A DNA stretch of 64,000 bases, taken from the NCBI RefSeq assembly GCF_001420695.1, contig NZ_LJJB01000010.1, positions 610,131-674,130 on the forward strand, read 5' to 3'. The notes beneath the pieces were generated by a model, which saw only the letters and a program-made list of their open reading frames with translations, ran no database searches and was not told the DNA's origin. Position 1 is the first letter of the stretch. Each line of letters opens with the position of its first letter. The position numbers and the translations under genes were made by a program. Shown piece by piece: positions 1-7,051 of the stretch. Origin of the DNA: Brevibacillus choshinensis. Lineage in GTDB: Bacteria; Bacillota; Bacilli; Brevibacillales; Brevibacillaceae.

Positions 1-340
1 AACGATTATCTCTGAAATTGGTGAGATAGAGCGGTTTAATCACCCTAAAAAACTTGTTGCCTTTGCCGGAATCGATCCCAGCGTGCATTCTTCTGGCAAG
101 TTCACTGCAACAATTAATCGAATCACGAAAAGAGGTTCCAGCAGGCTGCGACATGCCTTATATATGGCTGTCCTATGCGGTATCAGGAGTTCACGCAATA
201 AGAAACTAAAAGAGTTTTATGACAGAAAACGCGATGAAGGAAAGCCATTTAAAGTCACGGTCGTTGCTTGTGCGAACAAACTGATCCACTGGATTTTTAC
301 CCTCTTAAAGCGTAAAGAAACTTTCCTTGATCTTGCTTAA
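1..340 (+). mobile_element. IS110-family transposase, 3' part only
   Basis: The open frame enters from the left edge (codons in phase from base 2) and stops at 338-340. It encodes the C-terminal Transposase_20 (IS116/IS110/IS902) domain: the segment KKLVAFAGIDPSVHSSGKF, then RGSSRLRHALYMA, are typical of the helix-hairpin-helix-like C-terminal part of these DEDD transposases, which cut and join insertion-sequence circles. The N-terminal DEDD catalytic domain lies outside the window, so it cannot be told whether the gene is intact. No recognisable IS110 right end was identified downstream. The following 450 bases hold transposon-end-like repeats and hairpins instead. Confidence 0.85.
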
Positions 341-490
341 TACCAATAAGCAACAATAGAGATAAATCCTTCCATCATTGCGACGGATGGTTATTTGCCA
401 TGCTCAATTTCAGTATAACAATTAAACATAAACACGTTTAATGAAAAATGTTGACATCCTATTAGCTGGTTTATTTGAATAGCTGAATGC

Positions 491-538
491 CAGTCTAATT
501 CTTTATTAATCGGTCTAAAACTTTATTATCTCTGCACA
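491..538 (-). repeat. Transposon-end-like repeat array A
   Basis: Two ~20 bp direct repeats (491-510 and 511-530, consensus nRGTCTAAAACTTTATTATC) are followed by TCTGCACA. Read on the minus strand the end is TGTGCAGAGATAATAAAG, running inward to lower coordinates. A second array with the same layout is at 4335-4401. A TGT terminus followed by adjoining internal repeats is the arrangement of ends bound by Mu/Tn7/IS21-type DDE transposases. That assignment is an inference; no matching transposase gene is in the window. Confidence 0.5.
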
Positions 539-632
539 ACAGGTTCACTCTGTGGTAGGTCCAATTATTGCTAAATACAAGAAAAAGGGGCTAACCACCC
601 GTTTCCTCAAGAAACCGTTTTTCATATCTTGA

Positions 633-662
633 AAATGGAACATTTATACTACTGTTCCATTT
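633..662. repeat. Inverted repeat
   Basis: Perfect 10-base arms AAATGGAACA (633-642) and TGTTCCATTT (653-662) flank a 10-base loop. It is the middle one of three successive hairpins between 601 and 700 in a stretch without genes; the first is GTTTC/GAAAC at 601-615. It could be an operator or a leftover of an insertion. No T-tract follows it. Confidence 0.4.
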
Positions 663-674
663 CACCCTACCCGT

Positions 675-707
675 GTCCCTTCTGTGAGGAAGGGACTTAT
701 TTCTTTT
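675..707 (+). terminator. Probable rho-independent terminator
   Basis: Perfect 8-bp stem GTCCCTTC/GAAGGGAC (675-682 and 689-696) with a 6-base loop, followed by a T-rich run. It would end transcription coming from the left before the NlpC/P60 gene. Confidence 0.55.
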
Positions 708-801
708 CTATGAAGTAAGTAGTTAACCCATTTCCGCTATTCGAGTTTCATTACATTACTTCTCTACGAATGCTGTTCATATGAGTGAATGGAGGATGAT
801 G

Positions 802-1779
802 ATGTCTCTCAAATCGACAAGGATAAAACTACTGTTATTCCAAAGGGACTATTTCACAAAACGCAGAAGAGTCTTCAATAATATTCACCTTATCCGTGTT
901 AATGGGATAAATTATCTGGCTTTAAGAAGTCTATTGGAAATCATCGAGTACGACTTTTTTAGGGTTCATCAGCAGTCGTTCGTTGTGACTGACGGATCGG
1001 AACTCGTAACGATTCCTAAAATGGGAATATTTGCAAAACGCGAGGGTGTCTCATTCCGTATTGATCACCTCCTAGTAGTCAAAAATGAACGTTTTGTTAG
1101 TCTTCGTTCAATAAGTCGTCTATTTAATGTAGACGCAAAATTTTGTTTAACAAAGAAACGCGTAGTCATTCGCCAGCCAGGTCGTTTTTTTGTTACACTT
1201 CGTGGTGATACGCTCCAAAGTATCTCAAGATTATTGAACACAACTGTCAAAAAACTTCTAGCAGTGAATACTACGCTGAGGGAACCGATAGCATCAGGAA
1301 TAAAAGTAATCATCCCTACGGTTGGTTTTCGATCACTTCCACGAAAGAGAACCACGAAAACGAATAAAACTCTAACAATCAAACAGCAAACAGAATTAGC
1401 TGGCCCCATAATTTCCTTAGGAAGATCCTTACTAGGGACCAAGTACAAATTCGGAGCGCGTCCCTATCCCATTAGCAGAAGATTTGATTGTTCATCTTAT
1501 ATCCAGTATATCTTCAAACAAAATGGTATCCATCTACCTAGGACCAGTAGAGCTCAAGCAAGCAGTGGTAGATCAATACAACAGAGAAATGTTGAACCTG
1601 GTGATCTCATCTTTTTTAGGCGCAATCGTTACTCAGACAATCGGATTGGTCACGTTGGAATTGATATTGGAAATGGCAGAATGTTGAACACCTACAAATC
1701 ACCACCCGGAGTAACAATTACTAGATGGAGAAGTCCGCTTTGGCTGAAAAGGTATGTTAAGGCAAGAGAAATAATATAG
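802..1779 (+). CDS. LysM and NlpC/P60 cell-wall endopeptidase
   Basis: A protein of 325 residues from the chosen start. Of the in-frame ATGs at 781, 796, 799 and 802, only 802 stands about 6 bases after the GGAGG at 791-795. The C-terminal ~120 residues are an NlpC/P60 domain: catalytic Cys in RRFDCSSYIQYIF, His in GHVGIDIGNG. This family cleaves peptide stems of peptidoglycan. Before it is a LysM-like segment (FVTLRGDTLQSISRLLN to VIIP) for wall binding. The N-terminal third looks like a divergent copper-amine-oxidase-N/stalk domain (VSLRSISRLFNV). No clear signal peptide is visible, only a basic N-terminus, so export is uncertain. The unusually Arg/Lys-rich composition and low GC set it apart from the rest of the window and fit recent acquisition. 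Confidence 0.8.
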   Translation: MSLKSTRIKLLLFQRDYFTKRRRVFNNIHLIRVNGINYLALRSLLEIIEYDFFRVHQQSFVVTDGSELVTIPKMGIFAKREGVSFRIDHLLVVKNERFVSLRSISRLFNVDAKFCLTKKRVVIRQPGRFFVTLRGDTLQSISRLLNTTVKKLLAVNTTLREPIASGIKVIIPTVGFRSLPRKRTTKTNKTLTIKQQTELAGPIISLGRSLLGTKYKFGARPYPISRRFDCSSYIQYIFKQNGIHLPRTSRAQASSGRSIQQRNVEPGDLIFFRRNRYSDNRIGHVGIDIGNGRMLNTYKSPPGVTITRWRSPLWLKRYVKAREII

Positions 1780-1828
1780 GCAACCGATATGTTTGAGTGG
1801 AATTTCGTCAAGGACCTTTCCCCTGTTT

Positions 1829-1858
1829 GGACGCCAGATTAGGTGGCGTCCCATTTTT
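1829..1858 (+). terminator. Terminator of the NlpC/P60 gene
   Basis: Perfect 8-bp stem GGACGCCA/TGGCGTCC (1829-1836, 1844-1851) followed by CATTTTTC. Confidence 0.8.
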
Positions 1859-1942
1859 CGATTGTATAATTGTCTCTACTTAACATAATTGAGCTTGTGT
1901 TAAATACGTTCGTTTCCCAATAATCCTGCCCAATAGCATAAC

Positions 1943-1985
1943 GAGGCTGCCGGATCATATCTCCAGCAGCCTCTGATGTTTTTGT
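1943..1985 (+). terminator. Second hairpin, possible terminator
   Basis: Stem GAGGCTGC/GCAGCCTC (1943-1950, 1966-1973) with a 15-base loop, then TGATGTTTTTG. It also lies just past the 3' end of the decayed minus-strand gene at 2019-2229. Confidence 0.5.
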
Positions 1986-2018
1986 TAAGCTATCGAACCC
2001 ATTAGTTTAGTTGAGTTA

Positions 2019-2229
2019 TCAGAACATTCCCATTTCATTTGTTGCTGTAAAGCCTATTGATTCATACAAAGGACTAACCTCATCACTTGTCACACGTCTG
2101 AATAATCAGATATTATTTTCTGAAAACCAAATCCAATGTTGCATTTGTCAATCTTCTGGCTATGCCTTGCCTTCTGAATTGTAGTTTCACATATACATCG
2201 GCAATAAACCCATGGCGACGGAGTTTAAG
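2019..2229 (-). pseudogene. GNAT acetyltransferase remnant
   Basis: On the minus strand from about 2229 one frame reads GFIADVYVKLQFRRQGIARR, which contains the Q/RxxGxA acetyl-CoA loop of GNAT proteins. It stops at a TAA near 2134. A different frame then continues with RRVTSDEVSPLYESIGF and TATNEMGMF to a stop at 2019-2021, which is the usual GNAT C-terminus. The two pieces form one protein only if a frameshift is corrected, and a stop lies directly upstream of the first piece. The gene is therefore 5'-truncated and frameshifted. The rest of the 628-base gap (1780-2407) holds only two terminators and AT-rich sequence. Confidence 0.7.
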
Positions 2230-2407
2230 CTAGTACGTAGATTTTTTTGTGTAATTGTTGATAGTTTTTTCATGTTATTTTCATCCTACTATATTACTGT
2301 TATTTTAATCTCACTATAACGTGTTTGAAAAACAGATTTCTTTTATAGATTGAGGGAGAAATAAAAATCAAGTTGTGGGAAACCACTGCTAAAAAAGGAG
2401 ATTATGT

Positions 2408-4237
2408 ATGGAAGCGAACCAAAACAAATTGAAAATATTACTTAGCAAGGTACCTGAAGTTACTATTTTCTTCTGGATAATTAAGGTTTTATGCACGACT
2501 GTCGGTGAAACATTTGCCGATTTCCTAAATTTCAGTCTCGGATATGGTTTAACTCTCACTACAATAATCATGGGAATAGCGTTTTTCATTGTATTGTATT
2601 TTCAATTCAGAACAACTAATTATGTTCCAGGGATATATTGGCTAACGGTTGTGCTTATTAGCGTATTTGGGACGTTGGTAACTGATAATTTGACAGACAA
2701 TGTCGGAATACCACTTGAGACTAGTACAACAGTTTTCTCCGTGCTACTAGGATTAACTTTTCTTTTTTGGTATCTTAGTGAAAAAACACTCTCGATACAC
2801 TCGATTCATACAAGAAAAAGAGAAGTTTTCTATTGGCTTACCATCCTTTTCACATTTGCACTTGGAACCGCAGTCGGCGATTTATATTCCGAACAACTCG
2901 GTCTTGGCTATCTTTACACAGGAATGACAGTCGTTATTATAATAGCTTGCGTATTCTTGGCATGGAAATTTTTGAAACTTGATGGGATATTAGCGTTTTG
3001 GGTTGCGTATATTCTTACTCGTCCACTCGGAGCATCATTAGGAGATTACTTATCTCAATCAAAAATTAATGGCGGGTTAGGCTTGGGGACAACAGTTACT
3101 AGTGTAATTTTTCTTATAGCTATTTTAGCGATAATCATTTTTCTTGCTGTTACAAAAATTGATACAACAGCAAAAAGTGAAACAGTAGAAACAAACCAAG
3201 CAAATGGAAGCAAGAAAAATATTTTGACGCAAACCGTTGTGGTCCTGTGTATTTTCTTAGTTGTTGGTTTAGGCGGTTATGTTAGGTTAAGCAATAGTAT
3301 AGCAACGCAAACTGATTCTCCACAAGCTACATTAGCTGGACAATTAACAGTTTTTGTTAAAATCGAAAGTGATATGCTAAAATATGTAAACGCAAATGAC
3401 TTTGCTTCAGCGGAAAAAGGTGCTGACGATTTAGAACACCAATGGGATACATTGGAGCCAAAGTTCAGAAAAATAGATGGCACAACATGGACCCAAATTG
3501 ATGCAACTATTGACGCTGTATTAGCAGCAGTTCGTTCAGGAAACCCTGATGGCAGCCAGTGCAAATCTGCAATTAACGATTCGCTTAGTATCTTAAACGG
3601 AGCAAATAAATTAGCATCGCAAACCGATTCTCCACAGGCTACATTAGCTGGACAATTAACAGATTTTGTTAAAATAGAAAGCGATATGCTAAACTATGTA
3701 AACGCAAATGACTTTGCTTCGGCGAAAAAAGGCGCTGACAATTTGGAACATCAATGGGACACATCTGAGCCTAAGCTTAGGAGAATAGATGGTAATACAT
3801 GGACCCAAATTGATGGAACGATTGACGTTGTATTAGCAGCAGTTCGTTCAGGAAATCCTGATGCAGGCCAGTGCAAATCTGCAATTAACGATTCGCTTAG
3901 TATCTTAAACGGAGCAAATAAATTAGCATCGCAAACCGATTCTCCACAAAATAAATTAGCTGCACAATTAACGGATTTTGTTAAAATCGAAAGTGATATG
4001 CTAAACTATGTAAACGCAAATGAATTTGCTTCGGCGAAAAAAGGCGCTGACAATTTGGAACATCAATGGGACACATCTGAGCCTAAGCTTAGGAAAATAG
4101 ATGGTAATACATGGACCCAAATTGATGGAACGATTGACGTTGTATTAGCAGCAGTTCGTTCAGGAAATCCTGATGCAGGCCAGTGCAAATCTGCAATTAA
4201 CGATTCGCTTAGTATCTTAAACGGAGCAAATAAATGA
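2408..4237 (+). CDS. COG4705-type membrane protein with three tandem repeats
   Basis: A 609-residue protein preceded by AAGGAG at correct spacing. Residues ~1-250 are a COG4705-like membrane domain: four copies of a two-helix unit, each with a motif such as TTVGETFADFL, GTLVTDNLTDN, GTAVGDLYSEQLG and RPLGASLGDYL. A ninth hydrophobic segment (ILTQTVVVLCIFLVVGLGGY) follows near residue 280. From residue ~300 to the end come three tandem copies of a 104-residue, probably helical unit (SQTDSPQ...ESDMLNYVNAND...WTQIDGTIDVVLAAVRS...LNGANK), predicted outside the membrane. Copies 2 and 3 are almost identical in DNA. COG4705 proteins have no established biochemical role. The repeats look like four-helix-bundle sensor or metal-uptake-associated domains, but I do not recognise them. 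Acidic E/D and a single Cys (GQCKSAIN) recur in each repeat. Confidence 0.75.
   Translation: MEANQNKLKILLSKVPEVTIFFWIIKVLCTTVGETFADFLNFSLGYGLTLTTIIMGIAFFIVLYFQFRTTNYVPGIYWLTVVLISVFGTLVTDNLTDNVGIPLETSTTVFSVLLGLTFLFWYLSEKTLSIHSIHTRKREVFYWLTILFTFALGTAVGDLYSEQLGLGYLYTGMTVVIIIACVFLAWKFLKLDGILAFWVAYILTRPLGASLGDYLSQSKINGGLGLGTTVTSVIFLIAILAIIIFLAVTKIDTTAKSETVETNQANGSKKNILTQTVVVLCIFLVVGLGGYVRLSNSIATQTDSPQATLAGQLTVFVKIESDMLKYVNANDFASAEKGADDLEHQWDTLEPKFRKIDGTTWTQIDATIDAVLAAVRSGNPDGSQCKSAINDSLSILNGANKLASQTDSPQATLAGQLTDFVKIESDMLNYVNANDFASAKKGADNLEHQWDTSEPKLRRIDGNTWTQIDGTIDVVLAAVRSGNPDAGQCKSAINDSLSILNGANKLASQTDSPQNKLAAQLTDFVKIESDMLNYVNANEFASAKKGADNLEHQWDTSEPKLRKIDGNTWTQIDGTIDVVLAAVRSGNPDAGQCKSAINDSLSILNGANK
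3308..4237 (+). repeat. Three 312-bp in-frame tandem repeats
   Basis: The landmark CAAACYGATTCTCCACA occurs at 3308, 3620 and 3932, giving an exact 312-base period (104 codons). Units 2 and 3 share long identical stretches, while unit 1 is more divergent. This points to a first old duplication and a second recent one. Confidence 0.9.
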
Positions 4238-4243
4238 GAATGA

Positions 4244-4280
4244 AAAACGGTCGGCTGAAAACAGGCGACCGTTTTCTCTT
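4244..4280 (+). terminator. Terminator of the COG4705 gene
   Basis: Stem AAAACGGTCG/CGACCGTTTT (4244-4253, 4266-4275) immediately after the stop codon, followed by CTCTTG. It could work in both directions. Confidence 0.75.
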
Positions 4281-4334
4281 GATTATGTCAAATATCTGAC
4301 TTCGCAAAACTGCCCTTTAGCGTAATGATCCTGC

Positions 4335-4401
4335 TAGTCTAAAACTTTATTTTTCAATCTAGTACTTTATTATCTAGTCTAAAATTTATTATCTCTGAAC
4401 A
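4335..4401 (-). repeat. Transposon-end-like repeat array B
   Basis: Three adjoining ~20 bp repeats (4335-4354, 4355-4373, 4374-4393) are followed by TCTGAACA. On the minus strand this reads TGTTCAGAGATAATAAA and runs inward to lower coordinates. Terminus and repeat unit match array A at 491-538 and have the same orientation. The array overlaps the final codons of the minus-strand EEP gene, so an element appears to have landed at that gene's 3' end. Confidence 0.5.
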
Positions 4402-5103
4402 CTTAATCCCAATCACCACCGGCACATGATCACTCCACTCCCGCCACTCCTCATATGCCCCCACACGCACTGACTCCAGACGATCCATCCAAGCAACAGG
4501 CAGGAAGCCATAATCAATGTGGTACCCTTTCTCCCTATGATGATGAAAGTAGTACGTAGGAATAGACTCTAATCCGTGCTGCTCCTGAAAGAACCAGTGA
4601 TAGGCACTCTCCATCCCATGCTCCCTCAGCATGTGGACGACGGCAGTATGATTTCCTACTCGGGGAAGGCTGTCCCAGATAGCGTTGCTGTTGAGGTCAC
4701 CCACCACGAGGCAGGTCTCTTCCTTTAAAATCGACTGGTATTCTTGGAGAGCCAAAAACAATTGCCCGACGTAGCTCTGCTTCCTGTCCTTATGGTCTTT
4801 GGTCCAGACAGCCAGCATGGTAAACGACTCTGGGCCCGTCACCCGGATAGGAACGATCCAGTGGAAACGGTCGTCGTAGGCAGGATGGACGGTTAACGGA
4901 TGCTCGGAAGAACTAAACACCCCAAGTCCTTTATGGGGATTGTCCCCAACCCATAGCGAGTACGCGAACAAAGATTCATGGCTCCCAGCCAGCTTTTCTA
5001 GCGATTCACATTCGGAAATAACCGCGACCTTGGGACAAAAGGGCACAAGCTTTCCCACCTTTTTACGAAAGGCCTGCCTGCAGTTCCATGCGACGATGTT
5101 CAT
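4354..5103 (-). CDS. Endonuclease/exonuclease/phosphatase (EEP) family protein
   Basis: A 249-residue cytosolic protein of the EEP superfamily, metal-dependent phosphodiesterases of the DNase I/exonuclease III fold. Family marks are the N-terminal MNIVAWNCR (Asn for metal binding), VISECES (acidic metal ligand), LVVGDLNSN (catalytic D-x-N) and EWSDHVPVVIGI (C-terminal DH-P). The start has GAGGAG upstream. The last ~14 residues, after VIGIKC, are encoded by transposon-end-like repeats and use the stop at 4354-4356, so the natural C-terminus was probably replaced. All core motifs are before that point. It is followed upstream by a sigma-54 activator on the same strand with a short gap. Confidence 0.8.
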   Translation of the reverse strand: MNIVAWNCRQAFRKKVGKLVPFCPKVAVISECESLEKLAGSHESLFAYSLWVGDNPHKGLGVFSSSEHPLTVHPAYDDRFHWIVPIRVTGPESFTMLAVWTKDHKDRKQSYVGQLFLALQEYQSILKEETCLVVGDLNSNAIWDSLPRVGNHTAVVHMLREHGMESAYHWFFQEQHGLESIPTYYFHHHREKGYHIDYGFLPVAWMDRLESVRVGAYEEWREWSDHVPVVIGIKCSEIINFRLDNKVLD

Positions 5104-5120
5104 GAGAGATCTCTCCTCGC

Positions 5121-6833
5121 TTAGGTAACATCCATCCCGAACTTCTCCAGCTTCCGATAAAGGCTCGCCCGATGTATCCCCAACAAGCTCGCCGCCTTTA
5201 CTTTGTTCCCTTCCGCTTTCTGCAACGCCATGGTGAGCACCTTTTTCTCTGTCTTCGCCAGCTCCGCGTCTAAATCGAGCGTCACACTTTCTCCATTCAC
5301 GACGACTTTTCTCTCCTGCAAGTATGTCGGCAAATGCTCCAGCTCCAGATTCCCGTAGTCCGCCAGTTGAATGGCTCTCTCCAAAACATTATGCAGCTCC
5401 CTGACATTGCCCGGCCAGCTGTGGGAGAGAAACACATCTTCGACTCGTGGACTTAGTCCATTGACAGACGTGTACAGCTCACGATTCAGTTTTTGGATGA
5501 GATGCTGGGCCATGGAAAGGATGGAGCCGGTCTGGACACGCAGCGGCGGGATATTGATCGTGAAGACATTCAGTCGGTAATACAGATCTTCTCTGAACTT
5601 GCCTTCCTCCATCAGCTTTTCCAAAGGTCGATGGGTAGCGGCAATCACCCGAATATCGACCTGTGTCGGACGCGTGGCTCCGATCCTCTCCACTTCTTTT
5701 TCCTGCAGCACCCGCAGCATTTTCACTTGCATATCGAGCGGCATGTCACCGATTTCATCTAGAAAAAGAGTTCCACCATGTGCCAGCTCGACTTTGCCTG
5801 GCTTGCCGCCCTTTCTCGCCCCGGTAAACGCCCCGTCCTCGTATCCAAACAGCTCCGCTTCCATGAGATCTTTGGGGATCGCTGCGCAATTGACTCGGAT
5901 AAAAGGACCTTCCGCACGCGCACTGACTCCGTGGATGGCCTGAGCAAACAATTCTTTACCTGTTCCGCTCTCTCCCAGAATCAGGATAGAGGATCGCGAG
6001 GATGCTACTTTTTTCGCCAGATGGATCGTCTCTTTCAACAAGTGGTGATCGGCAAAAATGGAATCAAAGGAGTAACGGGTCCCGACCACACGCTTCAGTT
6101 CTTGTCGGTAGTAATCCAGCTTTCGCTCCATGATGTTGTACCGCTCTACCATATTTCGCAGCTCACGAAGGTCATTAAAAATGACTTTTCCCATCGCTCC
6201 AATGACCTTGTCATCCTCGCGCATCGGCATGCGGCTCACGATGATATCGCGGTTTCCCACTCGCATCAGGTGACCGAGCTCTGCCTTTCCCGTTTCCATG
6301 ACTTGAGGCATCCGCGTGTTTTCGATAACTTCAGTGATTGGTTTGCCAATTGCCTCTTCCATCGTTGTTTCCAGAAAATCGCAGTATGCCTGATTGATCA
6401 TCGTCACGATTCCATTCCGATCGCACATCACGATGCCATCATATAGTTGTTCGACCAGTTCCCGAAACTGATGAAGCTCCCGTTCCTGCTCGGATATTTT
6501 CTGCGTCGCAGCCTCGTAGGACGTGATGTCCTGAAATACGGATATCGCCCCAATGATCTTGCCTTCCTCTACATAAGGAATTCGGTCAACGAGCAACATC
6601 TTGTCACCGAAGCGAATCTCTACTCGCAGGCTCGCTTTTCCATCCCTGATCACCTGCATGATGTCCGCGCCCGGCGTAATTCTGGAGACATGATGCTGTT
6701 TGACTTCCAACAGCCTAAGGCCCAGCAGATGACACCCGACTTGATTGACATGAAGAATGATGCCCTCCCGATCAATAATCATCATGCCCATCTGCAAAGA
6801 ATCGAGAAAGTGAAGGAATTTGGGGGATAGCAT
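5121..6833 (-). CDS. Sigma-54-dependent activator, PAS-PAS-AAA+-Fis HTH
   Basis: A 570-residue enhancer-binding protein. Two PAS domains (residues ~5-110 and ~130-230, the second with DGIVMCDRNG) are the likely signal sensors. The sigma-54 AAA+ domain (~265-495) has Walker A GESGTGKE, the sigma-54 contact loop GAFTGA, Walker [12 protein letters not shown] and the R-finger region YRLNVF. The C-terminus is a Fis-type helix-turn-helix (NKVKAASLLGIHRASLYRKL). An AAAGGAGG precedes the start. It is divergent from the secreted hydrolase at 7052. That gene carries a -24/-12 promoter, and repeated TGTCGCA sites lie between the two genes, so the hydrolase is the probable target. The signal is unknown. 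Confidence 0.93.
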   Translation of the reverse strand: MLSPKFLHFLDSLQMGMMIIDREGIILHVNQVGCHLLGLRLLEVKQHHVSRITPGADIMQVIRDGKASLRVEIRFGDKMLLVDRIPYVEEGKIIGAISVFQDITSYEAATQKISEQERELHQFRELVEQLYDGIVMCDRNGIVTMINQAYCDFLETTMEEAIGKPITEVIENTRMPQVMETGKAELGHLMRVGNRDIIVSRMPMREDDKVIGAMGKVIFNDLRELRNMVERYNIMERKLDYYRQELKRVVGTRYSFDSIFADHHLLKETIHLAKKVASSRSSILILGESGTGKELFAQAIHGVSARAEGPFIRVNCAAIPKDLMEAELFGYEDGAFTGARKGGKPGKVELAHGGTLFLDEIGDMPLDMQVKMLRVLQEKEVERIGATRPTQVDIRVIAATHRPLEKLMEEGKFREDLYYRLNVFTINIPPLRVQTGSILSMAQHLIQKLNRELYTSVNGLSPRVEDVFLSHSWPGNVRELHNVLERAIQLADYGNLELEHLPTYLQERKVVVNGESVTLDLDAELAKTEKKVLTMALQKAEGNKVKAASLLGIHRASLYRKLEKFGMDVT

Positions 6834-6883
6834 GGCAGTGCCTCCTTTTGTGGCCCTTTTATAAGTGTATGTGTATATCTAGC

Positions 6884-6943
6884 TGTCGCAGAATCGAATC
6901 ATGTCGCAAAAGAGAAACGCACTTTATGTCGCATTTACGCGAC
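6884..6943. promoter_or_regulatory. Putative upstream activating sites for the sigma-54 activator
   Basis: TGTCGCA occurs three times (6884-6890, 6902-6908, 6927-6933). The last is half of the palindrome GTCGC-ATTTAC-GCGAC (6928-6943). The cluster lies 45-105 bases upstream of the -24/-12 promoter, where enhancer-binding proteins usually bind. Binding by the adjacent activator is inferred. Confidence 0.55.
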
Positions 6944-6984
6944 GTTTATTAGAATTTTTCGCATAATTCCTACACTTCTACATT

Positions 6985-6999
6985 CGGTACGATACTTGC
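6985..6999 (+). promoter_or_regulatory. Sigma-54 (-24/-12) promoter
   Basis: CGGTAC-GATAC-TTGC followed by TTTT matches TGGCAC-N5-TTGC, with the invariant GG and GC ten bases apart. The predicted transcript start (~7010) rules out the upstream ATG at 7016 and fits translation from 7052. Confidence 0.8.
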
Positions 7000-7051
7000 T
7001 TTTCCTAGCAGATAGATGAAATCGCTTCCAAAATCAAGGAGGAACTTACTG

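Noticed and set aside
5493-6446. Overlapping plus-strand frames opposite the sigma-54 activator
   Set aside because: All are antisense to conserved PAS/AAA+ coding sequence and have no ribosome sites.
7016-7051. Upstream ATG start for the secreted hydrolase
   Set aside because: It has no ribosome site and almost coincides with the transcript start predicted from the sigma-54 promoter; ATG 7052 has AAGGAGG and begins the signal peptide.
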